Shown in pieces: positions 35,701-50,700 of a stretch of 64,000 bases of DNA (position 1 is its first letter; every line of letters starts with the position of its first letter). Source of the stretch: Cryptomeria japonica. Its lineage: Eukaryota > Streptophyta > Pinopsida > Cupressales > Cupressaceae. The notes under the pieces are model-generated. The model ran no database searches. It was not told where the DNA came from and worked only from the letters and a program-made list of their open reading frames with translations. Position numbers and translations under genes: made by a program. The stretch is from NCBI RefSeq assembly GCF_030272615.1, contig NC_081405.1, forward strand, positions 26,862,272 to 26,926,271, read 5' to 3'.

Positions 35701-38700
35701 CACTTCTTTCCAAGTATTTCCAGGCTTGTGGTATACTTCTGGACCTCATTTTTGACATTTTACTAAGTAAACCAGGTTGTCTTCAGACTTTTGGGCAACC
35801 ATTGTTGACTTGGAAGGTGTATTTAGACTTTGAAATTTGAAAATCAGACTTATCTACACTTCTTTCCAAGTATTTCCAGGCTTGTGGTATGCTTCTGGAC
35901 CTCATTTTTGACATTTTACTAAGTAAACCAGGTTGTCTTCAGACTGAAATTTCATTTCCAGCCATGGTTGTGCCCAGATGTGACCATTTCTGAGTATTGA
36001 GGGGCAAAATAATTCAAACGCAAGCATGTGACATGGCTGTGACCACTTCCAACCAATGATTTTGATCATTTTCAGAGTGTCTTCAGACTTTCAGAGGGTG
36101 TATTTAGACTTAAGAATAAAAAAATCAGACTTCAATACACCATTTTTTGAGTATTTTCAGACATTGTAGGGCGTATTTAGACTCAGTCCTCAGATAATCA
36201 GACTTTTATTACAACTTTGATATAAAAAATCAGTCACTTTTTGGGTGTTTTCATACCTCCAAGTGATATTTCCAGACCTGGGTATACAATTTTGAGCTCC
36301 AAATACTTGATTTTCTGAGTTTACAGGGGTGTCTTCAGACTTATTTATTGCAATCAGACTTATCCTAATTCTGAAAATCAGGTTTTCTTGAGGAGAATTT
36401 TCTAGATTTCAATCCAGACATTTTCCAGAATTGATGTTACAATCGGAACCTAAGTTAAATTGATTGTTAAGATTACTTATCACAAGTTGGAACAAATGTT
36501 GGGAACAAAGTGCCTATGAGGTTTGAATTTCCACTCCATCAAATAGTGATCAAGTCAAAGAAAATTTCAAGGACAATGAGTCCAGATGAGGGTCGAATTT
36601 CCACTTGAGGGCGGAATTACAAAGGAAGGAACAAATCAGTTCGAAAGAAGATCAATAACAAAGTTGTCCAGATAGGCATCAAATTCCCACCGAGTGAGGA
36701 AATGAACAAGGATAATGTGGATGTTTTGAGAACTGATCCGTCCATTATGCTGATGAATTTCCCACCAGGTTTGAAATCAAGTTTATCACATTGGTGTTTG
36801 ATTCGATACTTGTTTGTTTTGCAGGTTTGCTACAAAGAAGGAAAGCACGATGATCAAGGCTCGAGGTGAAGGAGGATGCATATTGCAAGGAAGCTCAAAC
36901 AATGCGGATAAGGAAAGATCAACACTTCAAAGATTGGAAGAGGATTTCAAGACAGATTTCTAAAGGCAAGGATGTGAACTAGATTAAACATGAAGAGGAC
37001 TTCACCTTGATGGTGAACAAGAAGGCAAGTTCAATGCATGAGCACAAGGGATTTCACATCAAGAAATCAGGAACTACGTCAAGGGATTTTGGTATCAAAG
37101 AGCGCCAAGGAAGGAAATATTTCAAGATTCCAAGATTGGGAAAAAATTCCAAACATAAGGAGGGAACAGTTAATGGAATTCCCTAACATAAGGATGAAAT
37201 GCATAGTATCACACAAGGAATTCTAAACATCATGAAGAATGTTCAAGGAGCAAGTCTACAATGCAGGCTGAGGTGGCATCCCATTCACCATTCGTTCAAT
37301 CAAAGGGTACCAAGTCAACATTCATTCATGGAGGGAATAGGTGACACATGGCATTACATCAAATATTATTTATCTTACCTACCCTCATCTCTCATTGGCC
37401 AATGTAATGGTGGTTGTAACAAACCCTAATTAGGGTTTTTATCTTTCGATCTTGACCATTGATCTTGAATCAATTTGAGCCATTCATTGTAATGAGACCT
37501 TTATATATACCCCATCGCCTCATTTGTAAGAGAGATTTTTGAGAATTGTCGGTTATATGCTGCAGATTTGAATACAAGTCATTGTTCCATTGATGGTGAT
37601 TATGTTTAAGTGTTGCATGCATTTGTGGTTCTCATTGGCTCCAAGTTAGATTAGAATTTGTTTCAAGTATCTTAGATTGAATGAAGGAATTTGTTGAATG
37701 CATTTGTGTGGAATCCATTTAATCTATACCACTAGCCTCTTGCTGATTGTAAGTGTGCCTTGCGTGGTCAACTGAAATTTTATGCAAACTTGACTTCAAT
37801 TGTTATACTTTCGTTTTTTATGCATTGCCTTGAATGGTATCAATGTTTGATGGCAATGATTGGAACATCCATGAAATATACCTTAGATGATTGCACTAAA
37901 CTTGTGTCAAATTATTCGTTTTGAAGGTGAGACCTTGCCTAGTAGGATTCCATTAAATCATTCAACACTTCTTACATTCTTAGGATTAGATTTGTCTTCC
38001 TAAACCCCCTTCCTTTTGATCTTTCTTTGTTAGATGAATTAATCCCACGTTCCAACAATGTCTAAGTATTCAAGCATTCATGTACAATGTAAGTCCCCTT
38101 GTGATTCGAATATTATCACATCAACCATTGAGCTTATCCACAAGTCAAGACTTGACATTTTGTAAACCTGGAGTTGTCTCATTTGATCGTGAAGCATAGC
38201 ATTTGGGAGACTTTGTTCAAGAGAGGATAAGGTACCTTGGTATTTTATTCTGTGTTCGCATGTGCATAAAAAACACATCAATAGAATTGGCACTAGGAGG
38301 GTTGATCACGATGAATGTCTAAACAACTAAAATCCGGATTATATCAATTCATATTTGCGGGAGTGTTCTCAGGATTTTTTACCCTCCACGCTCAACAAAA
38401 TTTGTATAAAGAAAGAGGATGATCGTTGGATTATCAAGTGGATTCGCAAAGGAGGTTGGAACCAAAGTGTGCTTTCAAGTTGAATTTGAGATTTTATAGA
38501 TCTCTCTCTTATGTCAAAAATCCAAAATAGGTGAAAAATTTCAAAAATAAAGAAATAAAAAAATTAGAAAATTAGAAAAAAAAGAGGATTTCTCAATGGA
38601 GTGGCATCACCAAAATGAGCAAGAAGTTGATATCCTTCATCTTTGGTGGAGATTGAATGTGCACATGCACCCGCGCAACTTGTCCGAGTTTGTAAGGCCA

Positions 38701-41700
38701 GGACAATGTAGAATCCATGAGATGAATGAACATGATGAAATGCATTGCTTGACATATTTGTCAAGGATAGAATTGCTCCCACAAGGAAAAATCTTCTTTT
38801 GGGATGTTCTCAAGCCGAAGTTGTGCATAAGGCCTAATGACGATATCCATGGAAATGATCCTTTCTCAAGATTCAAGTTGAGAGTTTAAGGCCAGATTGA
38901 GATGGGTAATATATGACTCGAAGGTGTGTTGCTTCCTTGTTGGTGTCGGATTCACAATGCACCTCACTCAAAATTCACTTGTTTGATATGTGAAAAAGCT
39001 ATCAACCAATCTAGATGCCATTTCGAATTGCCAATCCCATCCAAGGAAGAGTGTATTGTGGATAGATCTTGGAGTGCATACCTTGCAGTTGAAGAGTATA
39101 GAAGAGCACAAGAACAAGGCATCACTATATCGTCCAATAGTAAAGGAACCCAGTTGCAAGTTGATGACACAAGTCCACCTGATGATCAATGTATTGCAGT
39201 GGATAGCTCTATACCTTGTACCTAAAGGGGAGTACAATATTCAAGTGGTGATAGGTGGTGATAAAGGTGTTGATCAAGCAATCAAGGAAGAAGGTGATTC
39301 ACGCCCGTTGCAGAAGGAGGAGTTCCTTGGGGAATATCCGTCCATCCTACAAAGGCAGGTCCTTGAGAGTGAATTGCAAAAGGTTTCAAGTAGCAGCCTC
39401 AAATGAAGAAACAATCATATTGGCATGTTGCACGAAGAGCCACAAGTGAGCCCAAATATGAAGAACAATTCGAGGGGGTTTTGAAAGATCTTGAGGAAGA
39501 AATACAAGAGTAGTCATTGCCGACATTGTCCCAAGATAAACAAGTTGCTGCGAATGGCATGATTCATCACCAACTTCGACCTCCCGAGGTATTGTTGAAT
39601 GGGTTGCAAGGAGATAGTATGGATGAGCATTTAATTTTACAAGAAGAAGAGTCGAATGGTTTGATAGGGTGCTATCACTTGAGATCATATACCAAAAGCA
39701 AGTTGAGGAAAGTTTTGAAGATCAACTTATCAAAGACACTCTCATTTTCGAGGATATGCTTATGGAGTTTCATAAAGATGCATGGTTTATGCAAGATATT
39801 GAACCTATTGTTGCCACAAAAGTGAAGAGTGATGAACAATTCGAGGTTGTGCTACTTCTAGTCCTAAGGATTCCAAAAGAACCAACAAGTGTGAATTTGC
39901 ATGTCAAAGATGCGAGTGGAATGATCCATCATCAATGGCAACCTTCTGAATTGGTTGATGGTCTCTCACTCGACGATGAACTGGTGAATGGCAAGTAGGC
40001 ATTTCCATTTAAACATGAACTGCGTCAGGTCGCCTCTTTCCTTAATCCTAGCTTTGAAAGTTGTTATGATTTTGATTATGGGGATTTTGGAAGAATGACT
40101 TGCATTTGGATTGACCATGGATCTAATGAACTACCCCAATTAATCATCTTGTGTGAGGAGCTGTTTGAGTATGAGAGTTGCCTTATACGAGCCTACCTTT
40201 CTGAGTTCAAGGATGAATTTGCCCAATTGAGAACCATCACTGTTGCCATGCGCATGTTGCATAAGTTGAGAAATCATGCAAGATCATATACATATGTCAT
40301 TTCTTTGAGTCGTGTCTGTTCTAGGAGTCTTGTATATAGTTAGAGTAGGTTTTCCTTTTGTATGCATAGCTTAGAGGTTTTGTTGAGCCATGTTGTCAAT
40401 TTGCCTTGGGTCATTTGACTCAAGATCCTTCGGTGGCTCAGGTCATTTAGTTTGCTTTAGAGTCAGTCGTTTTGGTTAGGTTAGGTGTCCCAAGTGGGAG
40501 CCTCTATTTGTGAGAAAGGTGTTGTGTTGTTTCCTCGCACACTAGTAAAGTTTTGGATCTTATGTTTTGTCCATTTCCTAGGTATCTATTCATGAAGTGC
40601 TTTTGAATCCGAGGTTCTTCCTCTCCAACTTCATCATTTGGTTAGGAGTTGTATTTGACTTTGAAGAGAATCACTTATTGTGTCTAGATATCGACATTTT
40701 TCGATTACTATATTTTACACACTTAATTGTTTGCTCCAAGTCATTGTGGTTTCTTAGGTGAAGTTGTGGCGAGTTTAAAATCTAAAATCCTGCTTGAGTG
40801 CCACTGTAATTCTCGAACCCATGTGAGCTTCATTGCTTACAAGCCAAAGGAATTCTGTGTTCGCATGTGCATAACAAACACATCAACAAACCCCAAATAT
40901 ACATGCCTTGGAATTCCATCTTCAACCTTGGGCATTGGAATGACCCTACGGAGGAATTTTCATTTGGAAGGAAATTCCTTCCCTTCCTTGGTTTGGTGCT
41001 ATGCTTTAACCTTGGGTGCCATTTCTACATGGTGAAGGAATTTTGGTCATGGAGGAAATTTCCTTCATGACCCCATTCTGGCGCCCATGTGTTGACTTGG
41101 GCACCAATCTTACCTTTTGGAGGATTTTCATGCCTTAGAGAAAATTCCATCACCCCCCTTGTCTAACGCTTTGTCCTGATGCCTGGGCACAAATTCCATG
41201 CAGTCGAGGAATGTTGACTTTGTTGACTTTTCCTTGACACCCTTGTTTTGGCGCCCAACTTCTTGTTTGGGCGGAATTTTGGCATGATGGAGGAAAGAGT
41301 GGTGTGGAGTAAAATTCCTCCACACCCTTGTTTGAGCGGTCTACCTAACTCTTGGGCGCTAAATCAACATGGTCAAGGAATTTCTGGGGTGGAGGAAAAT
41401 TCCTACACTACCCCATTCCAGCGCCCATCATTCCTCTTGAGCGCCAATTCGACCTTGTGTTGGAAAATTCACCATGGAGGAAAATTCCTCCATGGCTTCA
41501 TTTTGGCACACACTTGCATCTGGATGCATTCTTCTGATGAGGGATTTTTGCTTGTTTTTTAATCCAGGCTTAGCCATTTTTCAATTATTTCCGGATCAGG
41601 ATGCCATTTTGGATCAAGGTGATTTTCTGTGCCAGACTCAGAGGATTTTCAATGCTTTCCTCTTCTAGAATGGGTATCCATAAGCCATTTTTTGATTAGA

Positions 41701-44700
41701 TAACCCGCTTTTTCAAACTTTCCGGATTTAGAAATGTTCTAGAATGTTCAGTCTTCAATGTCAACACCCCTGCTTGTGAAGAACCTGCCAAAAATAGACT
41801 TAGTAAAAATAGCAAGTACTTCAGAATGTTAAGATTAGGGCAAAACAAGACAAGACGACACTTACTAAATAGAAACTTATTAAAAATAGAAATTGCTAAA
41901 AATAGTAAGTTTGACTTTTGGCAAAATAAAGACAATTTGAGAGGCAGTGAAATTGCTAAAAAATAGGAACTTTCTAAAAATAGAAAGTTGCTTAGAATTT
42001 GCTCAAATTTCATTGGCGGCTTCCTTGGAGGGCCCTAATTCTAATACAACGTTCAATTTCTCCAGAACCCTAAAGGAAAGGCCTCAAATTCAAGTCTGAA
42101 GGGCAAAACCCTAAAATGGACAAAATACGCTCCAGACTTGGCCAAATTTACTCAAACGAGTTGCAAAGTTGATCAAAATGACCCCAAAACATTTGCAAAC
42201 CGAGGAGACTCACGAGATTGCTGCTAAAAGACCCAACAAACCAAAAGCCAAAAGACCAAGGGGACCTAAAAAGTAGGGGGTCCCCATTTGCAATGGGGCG
42301 ATGTGTGAAAACGTCACAACAGTAAGTTGGGAGTTTCCTCATGTGTCTTCTTGGTGAAGCTCTAGTGTATAACCATCCCTTAACAACCAGTGTTGCAGAG
42401 CCTTTGATAAATTGCTTTCAATACCACTTGCTTCGAACCCTTGCCTCCACAATGTCTCCCAATATAGAGAATAGTTTGGACGAGGTGTTAGACACAAAAT
42501 TGGGCGATTTGAGTTTGCATGGCATCCTTAGAAGAATGTGAGAAGAATCTATCTCCCCTATTGCAAAGAAAGTTGTAAAAAGTGGCTTTCTTGAAGCCGG
42601 TGGTTTTCCACATGTTGTTCCCTGCCCTGAGTTAATTATGAAATAACGATGGGTCCTCCATCTTCAGCTCCTCCACGTGGCGCTTCTACATCATTATTTG
42701 CAGATCCCTCTTGTGTCGTTTGTCCTTGCATCTTTGATTTGTATGCCCTATATATGGAAATGATTAGTGTGATTGTTATAGCGTTTGGGTTGCCTATACT
42801 ATTCTCCCTTAGTTTATACTTGCTCAACTTTCGATCTGTCTCTACGACCTTTGGAGGTACATCATGAATTTGGTTTTTAAAACCTAGGAGTTAGGATGCT
42901 AGGTTCTTCAAAGTTTTCATTGTCCTCTAACTCACTTTTTCAATAGTCAACTCTTCATTTATTCTTGCCCTAAAGCTTTGGATCACATTTTATATTCCTT
43001 AGCAGCTTATCTCCATCTTCCTCGAATATGTTTATCTCGAGAAATGACAAGTGATTCTTTAAATCTCTGATGTCTAGCCGAGATTGCACTAAGGTTGACC
43101 TTATTTGGGTATCCAACTCGTCAATTATGGAGATTTATCCAGCATATCTATCCATGAGGCTGATTCATTCTCGCTTTGATTGTTGATTATCCTTTCATTG
43201 ATCAAAAGGGCCAAGGGCAACTTTGAAACCTCCTGCAACTCATGAAGGATCATGGACAAATTGTTTTTCTCTCTTTTGACATTCTATAACTCATTGTTCC
43301 AAGCTTTCATTTTCTCTGATATTAGAGCATAGGCTCTCATAGATTCTTCTATGCATATTATTCCATCCAATATTACTTTGCTGGCCCAATTATTTGTGGC
43401 TAAAGTGATAGACTAATTTCTTTTAATTTGCTTTAACTTATTGGGGTCCAACCCCTCAATTGGAACGTTTTCAATTTGGCCTGTAGATTGATCATTTGTT
43501 TGCAAAATGGATTGGATGAAGTTAGTCAAAGTACTCACCTGCTTTTGTAGCACTAGATTCTTTTGTACTTCAAGCTTGACCATTTTTGATAGAGCTCCTA
43601 CAGAAAATTTGGCATGATAAATGTCTCCTTTGATTGTAGTTGTACCCATATCTAATCTATTCAAGTTGAAGTCCAATTCTGTGACTTCGAGTTCATTTTT
43701 GTCACCGATGGGTCTGCAATCTCCAAAAAATTGTGGCCTCAAACAGGGTTGGCAATTAATTCGGACATTCTCCTAGCCTTTTTAGGTGTGGAACTTGTTG
43801 ATGTGTTTTTAGGCACAATCAAACATAGAATAAAATACCAAGTTATCTTATCCTCTCTTGAACAAAGTCTCTCAAATGCTATGCTTCATGGTCAAATGAG
43901 ACAACTCCAAGGTTCTGAAATGTTAGGTCTTGACTTGTGGATAAGCTCAATGGTTTGATGTGATAATGCTGGCATCACAAGGGGACTTGCGTTGTACATG
44001 AATGCCTGGACGTTACTGGAACTTGATCATTTGATATTGCAATCTTGTGGTGCTTCTCCTAAACTAACTTGAATTCAAAAAAAGGACAAAAGGAGAAGGG
44101 TTTAGGAAGACTAATCTACTCCTAGGAATGTAAGAGACAATGAGTGATTAGGTAAAACTCAACTAAGCTCTGCTTCGCCATCAACAAACAATTCCACAAA
44201 GCTAGTGTGATCTTCGAAGGTAAGCACGTGATGTTCAAATCACTATTAATAACAAGGATACCATCAAGGCAATGCATATCAAGGTGTGAATAGCAATTGA
44301 AGTTAAGCTTATTTAAGGATTCCAATTGACTACACAAGGCAAACTTACAATCAGCAAATCGCTAGTGGTATGGATAAACAAATTTGACCATTAATCATTC
44401 ACAATTCCCTTTCATTCATCTAATCAACATGAAAACAAATAAGAAGTAGAGACCATGCAACATGTTGTTGAATCAACATATGAAATTCACGATAACTTAA
44501 ATGAAAAAAACAATGTCTCTTTCAACAAGATCTTGGCAACAATTTTAATGTCCCCATTTTTGGAGAGGAATTAATTAATTAATTTAATTAGTTAAGTTGT
44601 CCAAATTATTATTATTTTTCATGGATAGCTTAATTAATTATTTTAATTAATAATATTAAGTTAATTACTAAGTTACCGGTTTCGGTTCAGATTCAGGTTC

Positions 44701-47700
44701 GGATTCGGGTACGGATTCGCGGATTCGGCAATTTTTTTTTCCTTGGGTACGGGTACGGGTTCGTCCGTACATATATATATATATATATTTTTTTAATTTT
44801 TTATATATATATATATATGTTCAAACTTCAAACATCAAAATTATATATGTTCACAGTTCCCAGTCCATCAACAATCTAGCCAACTTTAGACTAGTTGTTT
44901 TGAATGAGAGAAACCAGTTTCATAAGGTTGACCTATCAAATCTATCGAGCACCACATCCAATGAAAAATCATGACCCTCATACCTGAGGCAAGCACATTT
45001 AATAACCACTTGTTTACACTCAGCTAGGCAACTGAGGACAGTAGAAAATATTTCAGATCAGGGAATCCATACAAGGTATCATCCAGCTTAGCTAGGAGAC
45101 TGTTCATACATCTCATTACAATTTTTTAGAGTACTGTAAAGGTTTCCATACTTGGTCTAACTTTGGATCTGCAGAGCAACAGATAGTTGTAATTCTGTTA
45201 TTCCAGAGATAATAATAAAACAGTTAAGTTGTCCTCATTTATTTATCTGTTCCTTTATAATTAATTTAAGTTGCAATCTAGCTATGTGAATCCAGGGGGA
45301 ATAATATCTGTCAGTTGTAGTTTGCTGTGTTGAAAGGTCAGTGAAGTTTGGATAGTGTCACAATAACCCTAGGACGTTACACCCGGGTCCTCCTTGGTTT
45401 GACCTGGGTCCCACCCGGGTCTTGCCCAGGCGGTTGGGTCCCTGTGGGTCCTAAAAGATCTTCCGAGGGGTTGCAGTTGAGAGTGAGAGATAACTCAGTC
45501 TTCCATATTGTGCCTATTGAGATTTGTTGCATCTTTAAGATAGTTGGTTTCATGGTGTAATCAGCACATCATTTTGGGTCACCTAAAAGCATTGATATTT
45601 ATTGGAGAAGAAAGGCGGTTTGTTAGAAGATCATTTGGAAGATAGCCGGCCAAGGAGCAGGTCTGGGACAATACAAATTCTTTCCTCCAAACCCACGACT
45701 TTGCCCTTGTCACTTCATTGAAGCATCATAACTTTCATTGGAGGTCAGCGCTGGTTTTGGGAGCATAAGGCGATACATCATAGGAGATTTTGAAGAGGAA
45801 TAGTGTTGTTGCAGGAGTAGTAAGAGCTATGACGCTAAACCGGACTGCAGCCACCATTGGTTTGATTTTGCTAATTGTTCTTTGGATAAGCATCAAGCCT
45901 TGCACTTGGGAATAGCGCTTTGCTAGGGGAAGGTCAGCGAATATTTTAGGAGACAAAAGAAGATGTTAGGAGCTGGAAATCAATCATGATCAGACCCCAT
46001 GACAGCAGCAGGGGCGATTCTGAGGAATAATTCGATTGGGCATATGTGAGGGCACCAAAATCTTGGATATTGATTGCTTCTTCAGCCACAAGGCAAGGCA
46101 TTTATATCAGGTTCCTTTTGGCATTATTCTCCTTGTAATTTCTTGTTGTATGCAGACCTCCATGGCTGACATGTGTATTCAGAATTTCTGAGCATTCAGT
46201 GAATTGGTTGCTAGGACTTTGGATACATGTTAAGAGCATGGTAATGAATGTATTGCCTCATGAATAAAAGGAGTAATAAGGTGCTTCTCATTCGTACTTT
46301 GCCCCAAGGTTTCATGCCAACTGTTTGCTTAAATCACAGTCAGCTGTAGGTGTGTGATTCTTGCACTTAATCTTTTATTATTGCATTGGTAAACACAAAT
46401 ACATCTTGCACCATCACCCTAGAGGCTTATAGTTGTTGAAGTTATATAGGTGCAAGAGAGACTTCATTGGTAATTTATTTCATATCCGTTTCAATGAGCG
46501 TGGCTAGCTCCTTCATAATCGTCCTTCCAGCATGGCAAGCGTGGCTTGTTCTTTCATCTTCCTTCCTCTTGCTGTCGGTGAATTTCACTACTTGGATTGT
46601 TGTCGGTGGCTTATCTGTCTTCTTCCGTTCATACTTGTCTCTTCATCTACTGTTTTTCATGAGTTATTGCAGGTGTGTGACCGTTTCTTTGGTGTGGATG
46701 TCTTTTGGTATTTCCGCGACAGCTATTGGTATTGACGTCTCTATAAGATAAGGCGTTTGGTTCAGAATTAAATACATGTTCTTCTTGATGCAGGTTCTGT
46801 TCTTCTTAGGCAACATATGTATTTCTGAATCGTGCAGGTTGTGGCACATTAATTTGTGTGCTTCATCATATAGTCACGTGTAATACTTTTCAGTATTTTT
46901 GTTAAGTCCAAATTCTGAGATTTTCGGAATTCATTGTTTTATGGAGAACAATTGATGTGTAATTTTATGTTGTGAGAGGAGGAGTATATCATTAGTTATC
47001 ATTCTGTCAAGGAGTTGTATCTGATAAGAAAGCGATTCAGACTTTGTGATAGTCAATTGAAGCTTTCAATTTATGTATTGGTCATTTGAAGTTTTCGATA
47101 AAGGTATTACTTTTGCGGGCTGGGTTTTTCACCCTCAAGTGGAGGGTTTTCCCAGGATAAATTCTGTGTATCTTGTTTCAGATTTCTATGTTGCTAAAAC
47201 ATTAACAATAGTGTTGATTGGTAGTCATCTTTTGACTATTCTTTGTGGTTTATGCTTCAAAACTTAAGTCTGAAAAATTGCAACAGTCTAAACAGCATAA
47301 CACGCAAGTTATATTGCAGTTTAGAAACCACATAACACGCAGGTCATACAGACTAAGACTTGAAACGACAGGCTGCCAGCTAAGTGTTTGACGATGTCCC
47401 TTGCATTTTTAGTCTGATAACAACAGGGAATATTTCAACAATCTTTCCTTCTCTCCTAATCTACTTCAACTATAACTTCTAATCTATCTACTCCCCTAGT
47501 CTCTAGTTCTTCAACTATTAACCTTTACAAATGAGAGAGCTGAGCCTTATTTGATGGCCCAGATTGATTCAAGATCGATGGGCAAGATTACAAGATAAAA
47601 CCCTAATTAGGGTTTGTTACAATCACCATTACATTGACCAATGAGAGATGAGGGTAGGTAAGATAAATGATATTTGATGTAGTGCCACATGTCACTTGTT

Positions 47701-50700
47701 CCATCCTTGTATGAATGCTGGCTTGGTACCCTTTGATTGAATGAATGGCGATTGGGATGCCACCTCAGCTTGCCTTGTAGACTTAATCAATTTGCCTTGA
47801 ACATTCTTCATAATGTTTGGAATTCCTTGATGTAGTTCCTGATTTATTGATGTGAAATCCTTTGTGCTTATGTTTTGAACTTGCTTTCCTTCATTTGTTC
47901 ACCATTATGGTGAAGTCTTCTTTGTGTTTGATCTAGTCCGCATGCTTGCCTTTGAAATCTTTGTCTTGAAATCCTCTTCCAATCCTTGAAATGTTGATCT
48001 TCCAGATTCGCCTTGGTCACCCAAGCTTTCGCAAGTGGAGAGCATATACCTACTATCCTACTCAAGCACGACTAACAAATTATTTTTTAATTACCAAGTG
48101 CGCAAAAACAAATCTAATCATGCATCTAGTGGTAAAAGGATGTCTTTGACATTCGAACCTACAGCAATAATTAGTAGTCTAAGGATTTTTTTGGTCTTCA
48201 ACAAGTGAAAAATGCTGTAAAAATACAAGATGATTAGCAAAACTTGATGTAAAACTGATTAAAACGGAGACGGTAAAGGACAGGAGCAGACGCTAAAACG
48301 TTTGCGCAGACGTCGGTTTGACTTCTGCAGAAAACCAGTTAGCTTTGAAAATCAGAATTTTTTAATAACACAAAGAAAGCAGAAAATGATAGATTGATAA
48401 AAACAGATAATTGGAAATAAAAAATGTTTTTGAGTTTTTTATAAAATTTTATGATATTTTTTTTCTACTAAAATTAAAATTTTGCACAGAAAAATATATT
48501 AAAATGGAGACGTCGAACTTTTTTCTGTGCGCCTTGGTTTCAATACACACACACACAACCACAGAATATCATGGTCTAATTTATATTTGCAATGCTATAA
48601 ATAGTCATGTTACAGTAGGTGAATAATCATAAAGATGCTGAAGTAGTTATGCAGACGGTGATGTGCAGAAAAAGACGAATATAATATTGTTGCAGCATTT
48701 AGGAGTTTATACAGAATGACCATACCACACAGCAGTAGTTACATGGCTGCCAGAGATGATGTCTTCAGATGCATCAGATTCTCTATCCCAATCAATGACT
48801 GCATATATTCCCCTTTCCAAATCTGCTGATAACATAGTTATGTGTCTGCTTCTTATACTCAGAATTCTGCATTTTAGGATGGCATCCCATATCCTCATTT
48901 CTGCCCTTTTTCTGCTCTAAAATGGAATCCCCTTCCACTCTCCTTCTCAAATGATACCTTCTCCTCCTTATAACTTCCAATATGAAGGAGAGTCACACCC
49001 TTTCATCATGCCTTCCCTTTGCAAGGGTCACAACCTTTCACAATTACCACCCCTTCAAAATGTCATGATCTTTCATCATTCCATCCTTAAAAGTTACTTC
49101 CTTATTTTCTGCCCATTTGTAATGTCCCCTACTTGATTAACATAATTAATCTCGGTCAATATACTTATGACTTAAACTAAACTGATTAGGAGACAAATCT
49201 GTTTTAACATGAATCAAATTTGTGCTATCCATAGTTCAATTGGTTTATTATTAATCTAAGTTACCGGGTTCGCCCCTGGGACGCCCTAGTACGGGTCCGG
49301 GTTCGACCGGGTCCGTGGTATGGGTCTGGTTCGACTTGGGTTTGACTAGGGTTCGAAAAACCCAGGGGGTCGAACCCAGTCGAACCCGGGGTCGAACCGA
49401 GTCGAACTCAGGCGGACCCGGGCGGCTGGGTGGCCCATAAAGTTAAAAAACAAAGCAAATTTTAATTTTTTTCAGTTCCGCCTTTTAAAAAGTGAAAATT
49501 ATAACCTAAAAAACACTTCTAAAACACTTTATTGACACATTTCACCTCATTTGTGTTGCAAACAAATTTTTAATGAGAGCAGGTTGAAGAAAAGTTGAAC
49601 AAAATTTGGCTTCCAAGATCAAAGAGGAGGAGTTGAAGACTGATTTTAGAAGCTTCAACAAGTGTTGCAACATCATTTCCATACATTTTCAAGCTTCCAT
49701 TGGCTGCAAGAGGTAGGTTTTTAAACATTTTTTTCCAACTATTTTTGTTTCACAAATTGTCAAACATGAAACTTGAATTTTTTTTCATTATTTAGTTTTT
49801 GTTTTTGAATATGTTTATTTTATTTCTTGCCATAGGAACTAGAATGGCATCTACATCTTCCTCCATTGACAATGAACAAATAATTGCAAAACAAAGAAAT
49901 GATTCAAATTCTCCCTTATGGAAGTATGTGGACATTATAAAACAACTTCCGGGAGGTGGGGGATTCCGTTGGAAATGCCATGGATGTGATATTGAACGTA
50001 ATAGTTCATATTATTGGGTGGTAGGCCATTTGTGTGGAATAAAAGGAAAAGGCATCAAAAAATGCCCTGGAAAAAATGGTAAACCTATACCAGATGAGAT
50101 AGTGATGAAATATATTAGGGAGCATGAGGCGGCAGAAGAGAGGGAAGCCTGTAGATTGAACCAAATTGCATCAAAGAAAACAAGGGGAATGCAAGGCCCT
50201 TTTAATCCTAGTATTGTAGTAGAAGACCACCCCTTCTTTGCCACAAATGAAACTCAAAGTGAACCACCCTTGACACGTAAAAGAACAAAGGGGCCTTTAG
50301 AAACCGCATTCCAAAATGAGAGTAGAGACAATGCTGATCAAGATATAGTAAGGTGCATTTATGCAAATGGGTTGTCATTCAATGTTGTTCGCTCCCCATA
50401 TTGGAAGCAAATGATAAAAAGTGTTAATGAGGCACCAAGAGGGTATAAGGGCCCCAGTTATGAGAAGGTACGTGGAACATTATTGGAGAAAGAGGTGAAA
50501 AGGGTTGAAGATGCATTGAAACCCATAAGGGATTCATGGGTTGAGACAGGTGTAACAATTGTTTCAGATGGGTGGAAAGATGCTAAAAACCATCCCTTGA
50601 TCAGTTTCATAGCGGTGTCCCCTAAAGGGGCAATGTTTTTGAGAGCTGTGGATTGTGAGGGCCAAATAAAAGATGGCCAATTTATTGCAGAAATTCTCAT

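Larger units (their letters stand above)
33537..38280 (+). repeat. Very long LTR (about 4.7 kb), + orientation (family B)
   Basis: It starts TGTTGTGATGCCTTCACAC, the same start that occurs in reverse at 42321 (TGTTGTGACGTTTTCACAC on the - strand). It ends ...aaaacacatca at 38280, the same end that occurs in reverse at 43799. A TATA box (37501-37508) lies about 780 bp before the end, as expected for U3-R-U5. Parts recur in reverse at 43799-44015 and 47550-48060. The length is extreme, and a later insertion inside it is not excluded. Confidence 0.55.

Noticed and set aside
46467-46751. Hydrophobic frame that could be a membrane protein
   Set aside because: Short, T-rich, no motif, and inside the translin intron; any T-rich frame looks hydrophobic.
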